Assembly: GCA_023382535.1 (NCBI GenBank)
Contig: JAHDWA010000002.1
Span: 186,001-250,000 of the forward strand
Direction: 5' to 3'
Source: Anaerolineae bacterium
GTDB lineage: Bacteria > Chloroflexota > Anaerolineae > 4572-78 > J111
Length of the DNA stretch: 64,000 nucleotides
This document shows, in pieces, positions 44,063 to 52,618 of this stretch. The stretch's first letter is position 1. Every line of letters begins with the position of its first letter. A program made the position numbers and the translations under genes. The notes under the pieces were generated by a model that was not told where the DNA came from, ran no database searches, and saw nothing but the letters and a program-made list of their open reading frames with translations.

Positions 44063-45559
44063 ATGATAAAGGCTGGCTTAATATTTCATCTCGCAGGATT
44101 TACGTTGTTCTTGCTGGCGTCTATAAGTCCCAACCGTCCTGTAACTGCATTGGCTCAAGTGAATTTGTGGTCGCCTCAGGAGCGTATTCCCTACTACGAC
44201 GATGATGCTCCCTCGCCGTTTCTGGTGGCCGACCGCAATTGTACGGTCCACGCCTTCAATTCACAAGCCATTGGCGATACCCCGGTCATTCTTTATAGTC
44301 AATGGACGCTCGAGCAGGGATGGACCGCCCCAGTGGATATCTTACTCCTACCTGGTTCTAGTACCTATACTGAGCTAGGTGCGTTCCTGGACCGGACTGG
44401 CATGATGCACTTGGCGTTTTGGACCTACACCAGCGACGAAGGTGCAAGCATATACTACTCTAGCGCACCCGCCATTAATGCTGCTTCGGCTCGCGCCTGG
44501 TCTTTCCCAGTACTTGTGGGCCAAGAAGCTGCATCTCCAGGCAGTGTTGCCCTTACTGGTGACGATGAGGGCAATCTGTATCTCGTGTACAGCAGCAAAG
44601 GAGAGGGCCTTGGCCTCTATGCAGTCCATTCACCAGATGCCGGCCATACTTGGTCGCAACCTACCTCCTTTTTTTTGACCGGCAGTGAGACCTTGTGGCC
44701 GTTTGAAATCCACATGGATCTGAACGACCAAGATCAACTACACGTTGTATGGTCTGTTGTGAACGCCGAAGGCCTCGGTGAGGCGGTTTACTATGCCAGG
44801 CTGGAAACCGACCACCTTCAATGGAGCACGCCGGTGCTGCTGGCGGAACGCGATAAGGGTGACTATAAAGCCGATTGGCCCTGTATCATAGCCCGTCATA
44901 ACGAGATATTCGTCGTCTACCAAGATTCGTTCCCGGCGACCAGATGGTTCCGTCATTCAGTAGATGGTGGTGAAACCTGGACGGATCCAATTCGACCTTT
45001 TGAATATGTTGGCGAATACTATCAGTCAGTCCTACTCATGGACAGTAACGCGACCTTGCACCTAATCCTGGGCAATCGTATTCCTCATAGTGAGGCTCCG
45101 GCAACCCATGGCATGTGGCACAGCGTGTGGCAGGGGGATCGTTGGAGTGAATTAGAGGCAATTGTGTCAAGATCGGAGGGTAAAGGATTTGACCCAACTG
45201 GTCCTCAAGCGGTAATTAGCCAGGGGAATATACTACTAGTAACTTGGACGACAGACCCAATGGCCGGACTTAACGGGGTTTGGTATTCCTACTCGATTTT
45301 GAACGCACCCGAGCTACCAATTGTGCCGTTACCCACTCTGCTCGCGACGCCTACTGCTACCCCGATTTCAACGGTTACACCGCCTGTACTCCCCGCAACG
45401 GCCTCGCCTAGCCGTGTGCTGATTAACCGTCAAGTCAGTGATTCTGCCTTGATGGCGACCAATCCCACCCTGACCCTGGTCGCTGCCATTGTGCCTGTTA
45501 TCCTGCTGATTTCAGCAGCCATTGTTGTGCGTCAAGTGTATCACCATGGACTCCATTAA
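44063..45559 (+). CDS. Exported BNR-repeat (sialidase-fold) surface protein
   Basis: A 498-residue protein. An N-terminal signal peptide (GLIFHLAGFTLFLLASI) is followed by a beta-propeller region with repeated Asp-box-like blocks such as HSPDAGHTWSQPT and HSVDGGETWTDPI (the S-x-D-x-G-x-T-W pattern). A Pro/Thr linker (about 420-455) and a C-terminal membrane helix (LTLVAAIVPVILLISAAIVV) then anchor it to the cell surface. The Asp boxes show a sialidase-type propeller, but the catalytic Arg triad and Tyr of true sialidases were not identified, so binding to a glycan is as likely as cleavage. It precedes the ABC export genes by 11 bp. Confidence 0.78.
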   Translation: MIKAGLIFHLAGFTLFLLASISPNRPVTALAQVNLWSPQERIPYYDDDAPSPFLVADRNCTVHAFNSQAIGDTPVILYSQWTLEQGWTAPVDILLLPGSSTYTELGAFLDRTGMMHLAFWTYTSDEGASIYYSSAPAINAASARAWSFPVLVGQEAASPGSVALTGDDEGNLYLVYSSKGEGLGLYAVHSPDAGHTWSQPTSFFLTGSETLWPFEIHMDLNDQDQLHVVWSVVNAEGLGEAVYYARLETDHLQWSTPVLLAERDKGDYKADWPCIIARHNEIFVVYQDSFPATRWFRHSVDGGETWTDPIRPFEYVGEYYQSVLLMDSNATLHLILGNRIPHSEAPATHGMWHSVWQGDRWSELEAIVSRSEGKGFDPTGPQAVISQGNILLVTWTTDPMAGLNGVWYSYSILNAPELPIVPLPTLLATPTATPISTVTPPVLPATASPSRVLINRQVSDSALMATNPTLTLVAAIVPVILLISAAIVVRQVYHHGLH

Positions 45560-45570
45560 GAGGTTTCGGG

Positions 45571-46356
45571 ATGCAGACCACGTACTTTACTGACTTGCAT
45601 ATCCATCGTGATCTTTTGTTTGCCTGGACCCTGCGTACCATCCGGGCTCGGTATCAACAGTCTATCTTGGGTGGTTTATGGGCCATTCTTCAGCCAGTGG
45701 CCATGGTGGCCATTTTTAGCATCGTCTTCACCCTATTTGTCCCGGTAGACACCGGTGGGCTGCCTTATGTAGTCTTCTCTTACACAGCGATGGTGCCGTG
45801 GCTCCTTTTTGCCACTTCGGTCACCGACATGGTGGATTGTCTGGTCGTCAACATGGCCTTGGTCAGCAAGATTTACTTTCCCCGTGAGATTTTGCCAATT
45901 GCAGCTCTGTTGGCGCGACTGTTGGATTTCGGGATTGCCAGCACCGTGTTAGTCCTACTGATGTTGTATTATCAGATACCATTCTTTTCCTTTGGCCTGG
46001 TGTACCTGCCGCTTGTCTTAACGATTCAATTGCTCCTGGCCTTGGGACTAGGTTTAGCTGGCTCCGCCTTGAATGTGTTTTTTCGCGATGTGCGATACCT
46101 GTTTATCCTGGGGTTACAGCTCTGGTTTTATGCCACGCCGATTATTTATCCCGTATTATTGGTACCGGAGCATCTACGGCCCTTTTATTTCCTGAACCCC
46201 ATGGCGGGCGTCATTGCAGCTTATCGAGCGATATTGCTCGATCAAGAGATGCCGGGTTCTTACCTATTCGCCTCAGCACCAACGGCATTGGTCCTCTTCT
46301 TGATTGGTTACTGGTTCTTCAAGCGGCTTGAGTTTCAGTTTGCCGATGTTGTATAG
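45571..46356 (+). CDS. wzm: Polysaccharide ABC exporter permease (Wzm/TagG-like)
   Basis: A 261-residue ABC-2 type permease with about six membrane helices. The N-terminus DLLFAWTLRTIRARYQQSIL with GGLWAILQPVAMVAIFSIVF is the typical amphipathic start of Wzm/TagG proteins. Further features are YTAMVPWLLFATSVTD and YATPIIYPVLLVP. It forms the membrane channel through which a lipid-linked glycan crosses the membrane, powered by the ATPase encoded 11 bp downstream. Confidence 0.95.
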   Translation: MQTTYFTDLHIHRDLLFAWTLRTIRARYQQSILGGLWAILQPVAMVAIFSIVFTLFVPVDTGGLPYVVFSYTAMVPWLLFATSVTDMVDCLVVNMALVSKIYFPREILPIAALLARLLDFGIASTVLVLLMLYYQIPFFSFGLVYLPLVLTIQLLLALGLGLAGSALNVFFRDVRYLFILGLQLWFYATPIIYPVLLVPEHLRPFYFLNPMAGVIAAYRAILLDQEMPGSYLFASAPTALVLFLIGYWFFKRLEFQFADVV

Positions 46357-46366
46357 GTTGGAAATC

Positions 46367-47599
46367 ATGGTTCCCTCTATCGAATTCAACCACGTTTCAA
46401 AACGCTACCGAATTGGCCGAGGGCTGCGAAGCCTGCGGGAGATACTATTTGGTTGGAAAAATCCTCCTGTTGAAACATTTCACTGGGCGGTTAAGGATGT
46501 GAGCTTTGCAGGGCGGCCAGGCGAGGCGCTGGGTATTATTGGCCCAAACGGGGCCGGGAAGACCACCATTCTCAAACTGTTATCAAAAGTGACTCGCCCG
46601 ACCAGCGGCGAGATCAAAGTAAATGGACGATTTTCGGCCTTAATCGAGCTGGGGGCCGGGTTTCATCCCGATCTTACCGGCCGGGAGAACATTTATCTCA
46701 ACGGCACAATTCTGGGCATGCGCAAGGCCGAGATCGAAGCCCGTTTCGACCAGATTGTTGACTTTGCCGGTATCGGACAATACCTGGACACGCCGGTCAA
46801 ACGGTACTCGTCGGGGATGTATGCCCGCTTGGGCTTTGCTATTGCCGCCCACGTTGATCCAGAGGTCTTACTGGTAGATGAAGTGCTGGCGGTGGGTGAC
46901 TCTGCCTTTAGAGCCAAGTGTTATGCCCGGATGGACGAACTACGGACCAAGGGAACCTCCCTGATCCTGGTCTCCCACGACCTGGAAGCGGTCCGGCGAG
47001 TCTGTGACAGAGGGCTGGTGATGTATCGCGGTGAGGCTGTTTTTCAGGGAACCTCGGCTGAAGCGGTGGCAGCCTATTCAACTGCCATCCGCCAGGCCGC
47101 CCGTGCAGGGCGGGTGGCCCTGTCTGCGGAAAACGGTTTATCCGAGCGCGTGATGACGTTTGATGCCGAGATCGAGAATATCAGCCTGCTGAATGCAGCA
47201 GGCTGGCCAGTCACCACCTTATCGTCGGGTGCAATAGCCCGGGTGGCTGTAAATATCGTCTTTCATCGTGAAGTCTACCAGCCTATCTTTGCCTTGACCA
47301 TCCGTACACCTGACGGACAGGTGGTTTACGACACAACCACGCGTTGGATGAAAGTCGAAACACCGAGGTTCTCAACCGGGGAGCGTTGCTGCGTCGAGTA
47401 CACGTTGAGCCTACCTCTGCTTGAAGGGGCCTATGAGCTAGGTGCTGATGTTGCCGCAGCCAACTTGAGCCACTACTATGACCGGCTCGAGCGAGCTCTT
47501 GTGTTCTGGGTCACAGATTCAGGTGGGGCGCGAGGACTGGTAGACCTTGGCGCAAAAGTGAGGATAAAAGGTCCATCTTTGGAAAAAAAGTTGGCATGA
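46367..47599 (+). CDS. wzt: Polysaccharide ABC exporter ATPase with C-terminal glycan-binding domain (Wzt-like)
   Basis: A 410-residue protein. The ATPase domain has Walker A GPNGAGKTT, signature YSSGMYARLGFAIA, Walker B VLLVDEVLAVGD and the H-loop LVSHD. A C-terminal beta-rich domain (about 265-405) corresponds to Wzt_C domains, which recognise the finished non-reducing end of O-antigen in some systems. The frame is open upstream to 46304, but the ATG at 46367 places the start just after the wzm stop and gives the usual N-terminus MVPSIEFNHVSKRYRIG. The stop overlaps the next glycosyltransferase start (ATGA). Confidence 0.95.
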   Translation: MVPSIEFNHVSKRYRIGRGLRSLREILFGWKNPPVETFHWAVKDVSFAGRPGEALGIIGPNGAGKTTILKLLSKVTRPTSGEIKVNGRFSALIELGAGFHPDLTGRENIYLNGTILGMRKAEIEARFDQIVDFAGIGQYLDTPVKRYSSGMYARLGFAIAAHVDPEVLLVDEVLAVGDSAFRAKCYARMDELRTKGTSLILVSHDLEAVRRVCDRGLVMYRGEAVFQGTSAEAVAAYSTAIRQAARAGRVALSAENGLSERVMTFDAEIENISLLNAAGWPVTTLSSGAIARVAVNIVFHREVYQPIFALTIRTPDGQVVYDTTTRWMKVETPRFSTGERCCVEYTLSLPLLEGAYELGADVAAANLSHYYDRLERALVFWVTDSGGARGLVDLGAKVRIKGPSLEKKLA

Positions 47600-48828
47600 A
47601 TATACCGAGGGTTAGTGTCATCATCCCTACCTACAATCGCAAAGCCTATATTCAAGAGGCCATCAACTCCGTACTCACCCAAACCTATCAGGATTTAGAG
47701 TTGATCGTCGTGGATGATGGCTCCACGGATGGTACTGGCGACGTTCTCAAGCAATTTCAGCAGCAGATACGTTACATTCTCCAAACCAACCAAGGTGTAT
47801 CGGTTGCCCTGAATCGGGGTATTCTAATGGCTCGGGGACAGCTAATTGCGATTCTCGCTGATGACGATCTTTGGTTGCCCCACAAGTTGGAACGACAGGT
47901 GGCTTACCTGGATGCGCATCCCGATGTGGCTTTGGTGTGCAACAGCGCCCTACCTATCGATTCCAACGGCCAATGTCTCAGCCGTGAGACCGAGGAACGG
48001 TTTCACATACCTGAGGGACTAGTTCCATTTGAAACCATATTCTGGCGTTGCCCGGTGAATGCATGCACTATCCTGGCTAAGCGAGAAGCTCTCATGCAGG
48101 CAGGCCTGTTCGATGTAACAATGCGATATGGCGAGGATTGGGACATGTGGGCCCGGCTGGCGCTTCGATCGTTGATTGCCTTTGTGCCTGAGCCACTGAC
48201 ATATTGCAGGGTACACACGGGGGGCACACAAACCAGTCTACTAAAGCAATCCGAGGAGACCGAGCGCTGGCTAGAAGATGTCCTCAGGTCAAAGGAGAAG
48301 ATCTACCGTTGTTGGCCGGCCAATCTGGAAAATGTCGAAGAGGTGAGGAGGCGCGTGACAGCCACCCATCTAGCCCGGACGGCTATGCTTGACTTCGCCC
48401 ACGGGCGTTCTGACCGTGGTACCAAGAGGCTGGTCGAGGTAGTTACCCTCAATCCAGACGACTGGACCGATGCCGTACACCTTGGAGGTATAGCGTTTGA
48501 ATACGCAATGGCAGTTACCCACCAGGAAGGACAACAAGCTGCGCTGAAATTCCTTAATGCCTTATTTGAGCATATACCTGCCGAGATGACCGGCGTCGCG
48601 CAAGCAAAGAGAAAAATATTGGCACGGTTCCACGTCGAACTCGCCTTTCTGAGCCATTCACTCGGAGAGAGACGTAGAACTTGGTCGCACGCAGTTCAGG
48701 GGCTGTGGTACGATCCTCGCTGGTGGCGGAACCGAGGTCTGCTGGCTATCGCCGTTCAGTCTTGCTTCGGTCGCGCTCCGGTTGCCCTGCTGCGGCGTCT
48801 CAGAGGAGGCCCAGGTGCCCAGAGCTAG
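47596..48828 (+). CDS. Family 2 glycosyltransferase with helical C-terminal extension (copy 1)
   Basis: A 410-residue GT2 enzyme. The GT-A domain begins VSVIIPTYNRKAYIQEAINS, with VVDDGSTDGT for nucleotide binding, ILADDDLWLP as the DxD-like site and YGEDWDMWARL. Residues from about 260 form a helical, TPR-like extension ending YDPRWWRNRGLLAIAVQS. The two following genes share this layout, so the three are tandem duplicates. The sugar specificity is unknown. It overlaps wzt upstream by 4 bp and the next gene by 14 bp. Confidence 0.92.
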   Translation: MNIPRVSVIIPTYNRKAYIQEAINSVLTQTYQDLELIVVDDGSTDGTGDVLKQFQQQIRYILQTNQGVSVALNRGILMARGQLIAILADDDLWLPHKLERQVAYLDAHPDVALVCNSALPIDSNGQCLSRETEERFHIPEGLVPFETIFWRCPVNACTILAKREALMQAGLFDVTMRYGEDWDMWARLALRSLIAFVPEPLTYCRVHTGGTQTSLLKQSEETERWLEDVLRSKEKIYRCWPANLENVEEVRRRVTATHLARTAMLDFAHGRSDRGTKRLVEVVTLNPDDWTDAVHLGGIAFEYAMAVTHQEGQQAALKFLNALFEHIPAEMTGVAQAKRKILARFHVELAFLSHSLGERRRTWSHAVQGLWYDPRWWRNRGLLAIAVQSCFGRAPVALLRRLRGGPGAQS

Positions 48829-49999
48829 CGTCATTATTCCTTGCTTTAATCATGGTCACTATCTGGGAGAAGCCGTTCAAAGCGTCCTGAATCAAACCTT
48901 CCCGGACTTTGAGGTTATCATCGTAGATGATGGCTCCACGGACAACACGCCGGAAGTGGCGCAGGCTTTTACCGACTGTCGGATTCGGTATGTATGGCAG
49001 GAAAACAAAGGCTTGCCTGCTGCCCGCAACACGGGCATTCGGGCCTCCAGCGGCGAGTATGTTGCCTTTCTGGATGCGGATGATTGGTTCCTGCCAGACA
49101 AACTTGAGTGGCAAGCAGGCTTCTTGGATGAGCATCCCGGGGTGGGTATAGTCGCTGGTGGCTGGATTGAAACAGACGAGCAAGGGAGGTCACTGCAGAC
49201 AGTTGAGCCATGGCATTGGAAACCACATCTGGGTCTGGCCGAGTGCGTTATGGGCGTACCGGTAGTGCCCAGTAGCGTGCAGGTAAGGCGGTGCTGGTTG
49301 GATGCCGTTAGACTGTTTGATGAGTGTCTGCATTGGCGTGAGGACTGGGATCTATGGCTGAGACTGGTGGCAGATGGGTGTCGTTTCGAGTGGCTGCCCA
49401 TCATAGTCTGCCGTTATCGTTTAAGTGGTAGCAATATGGCGCGTAATGCCAAACGTATGCGAGATGGCGGCCTTGTCGCATTGGACAAGCTATACACTCG
49501 CCCGGACTTGCCAGACGATGTACGGGCCTTGCGACCATCGGCCTTGGCCGCAGTTTACATTGATGCCGCATTTCGAGCCTACGCTGCCCGGGATGTTGGT
49601 GCCGCTAGCCACAATGTCAACCGGGCGGTTGAATTCGATCCCGGCTTGCTGCAAGGCAACCCTTGCCGGCTCATCGAAATACTGATAGGGTGGTCCAGCA
49701 GCCCCATAGTAGGCGATGAGGATGCCTATCTTGACATCTTGGCTCGGCATATGCCGGTACGGGTGACCTCTGCCAAGCGGCAGGTGCATAAGGCGATGTC
49801 CAACCGCTACATGGGCCAGGTATTCACTGCCTATCGTCTTGGCGATTGGGAAACCGTACGTATCTGCCTCGTCCAAGCCCTGCGACTCGATCCCACCTGG
49901 CTGTGGAACCGGGGGGTGTTGTCCATCACGGCACGTACACTCCTGCCTATCCTGCGACAGGACAAAGTCACCGAGGATGACCATCATGTCGAGCCATGA
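48815..49999 (+). CDS. Family 2 glycosyltransferase with helical C-terminal extension (copy 2)
   Basis: A 394-residue GT2 paralogue of its neighbours: ASVIIPCFNHGHYLGEAVQS, IIVDDGSTDNTPEV, AFLDADDWFLP and WREDWDLWLRL. The start is taken as GTG 48815, five bases after GAGGAGG, rather than the in-frame TTG at 48782, because it joins directly to the first beta strand. The C-terminal extension ends LDPTWLWNRGVLSITART, matching the other copies at a Trp-x-x-Asn-Arg/Trp-Gly position. It overlaps the previous gene by 14 bp and the next by 14 bp. Confidence 0.9.
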   Translation: MPRASVIIPCFNHGHYLGEAVQSVLNQTFPDFEVIIVDDGSTDNTPEVAQAFTDCRIRYVWQENKGLPAARNTGIRASSGEYVAFLDADDWFLPDKLEWQAGFLDEHPGVGIVAGGWIETDEQGRSLQTVEPWHWKPHLGLAECVMGVPVVPSSVQVRRCWLDAVRLFDECLHWREDWDLWLRLVADGCRFEWLPIIVCRYRLSGSNMARNAKRMRDGGLVALDKLYTRPDLPDDVRALRPSALAAVYIDAAFRAYAARDVGAASHNVNRAVEFDPGLLQGNPCRLIEILIGWSSSPIVGDEDAYLDILARHMPVRVTSAKRQVHKAMSNRYMGQVFTAYRLGDWETVRICLVQALRLDPTWLWNRGVLSITARTLLPILRQDKVTEDDHHVEP

Positions 50000-51152
50000 A
50001 CCACTCGTAAGTATCGTTATTCCGACCCACAATCGCTGCTACTACCTCGAGCTGGCTATCCAGAGCGTATTAGCGCAGTCATACAGCAACTTTGAGGTTA
50101 TTGTTGTGGACGACAGCTCGGCTGATGAAACAGCAACGGTTGTGGGTGATATCCGTGACGCTCGGGTGCGTTATCTCTGTCAAGTGAAAGCTGGGCGCAG
50201 CACGGCCCGCAACCGTGGGATGGCCGTAGCAGAAGGTGTTTACCTGGCTTTTCTGGATGATGACGACCTATTCCTGTCGCACAAGCTGGCCCAGCAGGTA
50301 TTATTTTTAGAGACTCACCCCGATATCGACCTGATCGGTGCCGGAGTGCAGCTTATCGAAGACCATGGCAAAGTACACGGCATTTGGCGCCCCTGGGAGG
50401 ATCAGCCAAATCTGATCTTCCGCAATTGCTTGTATAGTTGCCCCTTGATCCCCTCCACTGTCGTCTTTCGTCGCTGCTTGTTGGATCGGCTAGATCACTG
50501 GTTCGACCCGAGACTGAGCCCGGCCGAGGATACGGACCTTTTCATCCGTCTGCTGCATGCGGGTTGTAGAATGGATTGGCTGCCCGAGATAGTCAGTGCC
50601 TACCGGGTACATAACGCTAATTCTCAGTCAGACGGTGCCAGATACAGTCGTGCTTATCAGAGGATGTTGGACAAGCTGTTTGCTTGCCCTGACCTCCCTG
50701 CTGATGTGTTGGCAGAAGAGTCCCGGCTCCGGGCTCACTACTATCTGGGTGGAGCATGCCACGCCTATGCCTCTGGTCAGACAGGTTCGGCTCAAGAGGA
50801 TCTGATCCAAGCATTGACCCTGAATCCCACACTGGAGGAGGGATTTCCACCCCCTCTGGTAGTTGACGTTGCCAACTTCGCCAGCAGCTTTCGGGTTACC
50901 AACGCAAGTGCTTACATTCGCTTTGTATTTGATCACTTGCCAGCCTCTCTTGCTCATTTGTACCGGTATCGGAAGGAAGCCTTCACTGCTTTGCACTTAG
51001 GACGTGTATTTAGATCCCATACGGCTGGCAAACGCCCTTTACTTAAAGACTGGTTACTGGGTGTGTACTATGCCCCACGTTGGCTGCGTAATTGGGGCGT
51101 CTGGTCTATTCTGCTGCGGGAAATATTGGGCTTGCCCTTCCCAACCCGATGA
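49986..51152 (+). CDS. Family 2 glycosyltransferase with helical C-terminal extension (copy 3)
   Basis: A 388-residue third GT2 paralogue: VSIVIPTHNRCYYLELAIQS, VVDDSSADETATV, AFLDDDDLFL and LSPAEDTDLFIRLLHAG. ATG 49986 lies nine bases after a GAGG site. Another ATG at 49977 and a longer open frame to 49839 exist but lack spacing or family support. The extension ends YYAPRWLRNWGVWSILLRE. Tight 14-bp overlaps across the three GT2 genes argue for one coupled unit. Confidence 0.9.
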   Translation: MSSHEPLVSIVIPTHNRCYYLELAIQSVLAQSYSNFEVIVVDDSSADETATVVGDIRDARVRYLCQVKAGRSTARNRGMAVAEGVYLAFLDDDDLFLSHKLAQQVLFLETHPDIDLIGAGVQLIEDHGKVHGIWRPWEDQPNLIFRNCLYSCPLIPSTVVFRRCLLDRLDHWFDPRLSPAEDTDLFIRLLHAGCRMDWLPEIVSAYRVHNANSQSDGARYSRAYQRMLDKLFACPDLPADVLAEESRLRAHYYLGGACHAYASGQTGSAQEDLIQALTLNPTLEEGFPPPLVVDVANFASSFRVTNASAYIRFVFDHLPASLAHLYRYRKEAFTALHLGRVFRSHTAGKRPLLKDWLLGVYYAPRWLRNWGVWSILLREILGLPFPTR

Positions 51153-51254
51153 TTGAAGTCTGCGCTGTGCTTGTGGACTCCAGCAGCCTGGCAAGACGTT
51201 CGCCAGGAATATACCGATGCAGTGGCTCCTGCAATTGCAGCAGGGCAACTATTA

Positions 51255-52487
51255 ATGAAAGTACTGGTCATTACCGAACAAGTACCCAGTCGCTTCAGCG
51301 GGGGAGCTGCTCGTCAGTTCAACCTAATCCGTGAACTGTCACGTCAGCACGAATTTACAGTGATTTGTCCTGTGGATCAAACGGATAGACTTCACTTGCA
51401 GAGTTTGGCCCCTTATGTACGCCAGGTCGAAGGGATTGAACTCGAACTGTCACCTCAGCCAGAACGCTCCCATCTGTATTGGCGGTTAAATGCCCTGCGA
51501 CGAGCCTTGTTTGACCCGAACCCACTGCGGGGCCGGCTGTCCTGCAGCTCTCGCATGCGGCAGGTGATTAGCAGGCTCTTGACCGAAGAGAGCTTCGATC
51601 TCATTCAAGTACACCAGACCCATCTTGCTCGGTTGTTGCCCCCCACCAAAACACCAACCATACTCGATATGCACGATATCCTCTCCGATCACGAGTTTAG
51701 GCTTATGCTCACTCAGGTTAAGACCACTCACCGCGTCCATGCCTGGCTCGAATGGAAAAAAATGCAGGCTCTGGAACGCAATATAATACGCCGATTCAAT
51801 GCCTGCGTCACAGTGTCGGAGCACGACCAGAAGAGTCTGTTGCAATTGGTTCCAGAAGCGCATGTCACAGTGGTACCCAATGGGGTTGATACTGATTATT
51901 TTTGCCCATCGCCTGCTTTACAACAAGGGCCAAATGTGACCTTCGTAGGCAGTATGAGATACGAACCCAATAGCGACGGTGTGCTTTGGTTCTACAACGC
52001 CATCTTACCAGGGATCAAACAGCAAGTGCCAGATGTTCACTTCTACGTGGTCGGCTTGGACCCCCCTCCAGAAATTATCGAGTTGAATGACGATCCAGAT
52101 GTGACGGTCACCGGGTTTGTGGAAGATGTAAGGCCATATCTTGCTAACAGCGCTGTTTGTGTGGTTCCGATACGTTTCGGGAGCGGTACCAGGTTAAAGA
52201 TCCTTGATGCCTGGTCTATGCAGAAGGCGATTGTCTCTACCCGGTTAGGAGCCGAAGGGCTGGAGGCTGTGCATAGTGAGAATATCCTACTTGCCGACGA
52301 ACCTGATCAATTCGCCCAGTATGTCGTCAACCTGTTATCTAATCCGCAGCGCCGGTTTTCTCTGGGCCAATCGGGCCGGCAGTTGGTTGAATCACGTTGT
52401 AGTTGGTCCGCCCTTGCCCCCAAGTTGGGTGAAGTATACGAGACCCTGCAATCGGAGGACAAGATAGTCTATCGTGAATCTTTTTGA
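51255..52487 (+). CDS. GT-B glycosyltransferase (family 4-like), tandem copy 1
   Basis: A 410-residue GT-B enzyme: MKVLVITEQVPSRFSGGAAR at the N-terminus, then VTVVPNGVDTDYF, VTFVGSMRYEPNSDGVLWF and PIRFGSGTRLKILDAWSMQK with the donor-binding Glu region (GAEGLEAVHSENILLADEP). The open frame extends 102 bases upstream, but the ATG at 51255 has a GGG-containing site and matches the start of its neighbour, so it is chosen. It is closely similar to the next gene and related to the gene at 59146, of the sugar transferase/PEP-CTERM-EpsH-associated type. Its sugar is unknown. Confidence 0.9.
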   Translation: MKVLVITEQVPSRFSGGAARQFNLIRELSRQHEFTVICPVDQTDRLHLQSLAPYVRQVEGIELELSPQPERSHLYWRLNALRRALFDPNPLRGRLSCSSRMRQVISRLLTEESFDLIQVHQTHLARLLPPTKTPTILDMHDILSDHEFRLMLTQVKTTHRVHAWLEWKKMQALERNIIRRFNACVTVSEHDQKSLLQLVPEAHVTVVPNGVDTDYFCPSPALQQGPNVTFVGSMRYEPNSDGVLWFYNAILPGIKQQVPDVHFYVVGLDPPPEIIELNDDPDVTVTGFVEDVRPYLANSAVCVVPIRFGSGTRLKILDAWSMQKAIVSTRLGAEGLEAVHSENILLADEPDQFAQYVVNLLSNPQRRFSLGQSGRQLVESRCSWSALAPKLGEVYETLQSEDKIVYRESF

Positions 52488-52618
52488 CCTGGAATGTAAT
52501 TCACCAAAAGGATGGCGTCAGTACCTTTAGCTGAGGCTAGCAAATGACCAGGGCTTGCCCCAACTGGAGATCCTAAGCGACTGAAAAGGTATTTCCAATT
52601 TCGGAGGAGCAATTGTTG

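Noticed and set aside
44063..45559. Functional sialidase
   Set aside because: Asp boxes support a sialidase-type propeller, but I could not identify the catalytic Arg triad or nucleophilic Tyr, so enzymatic activity is not claimed.
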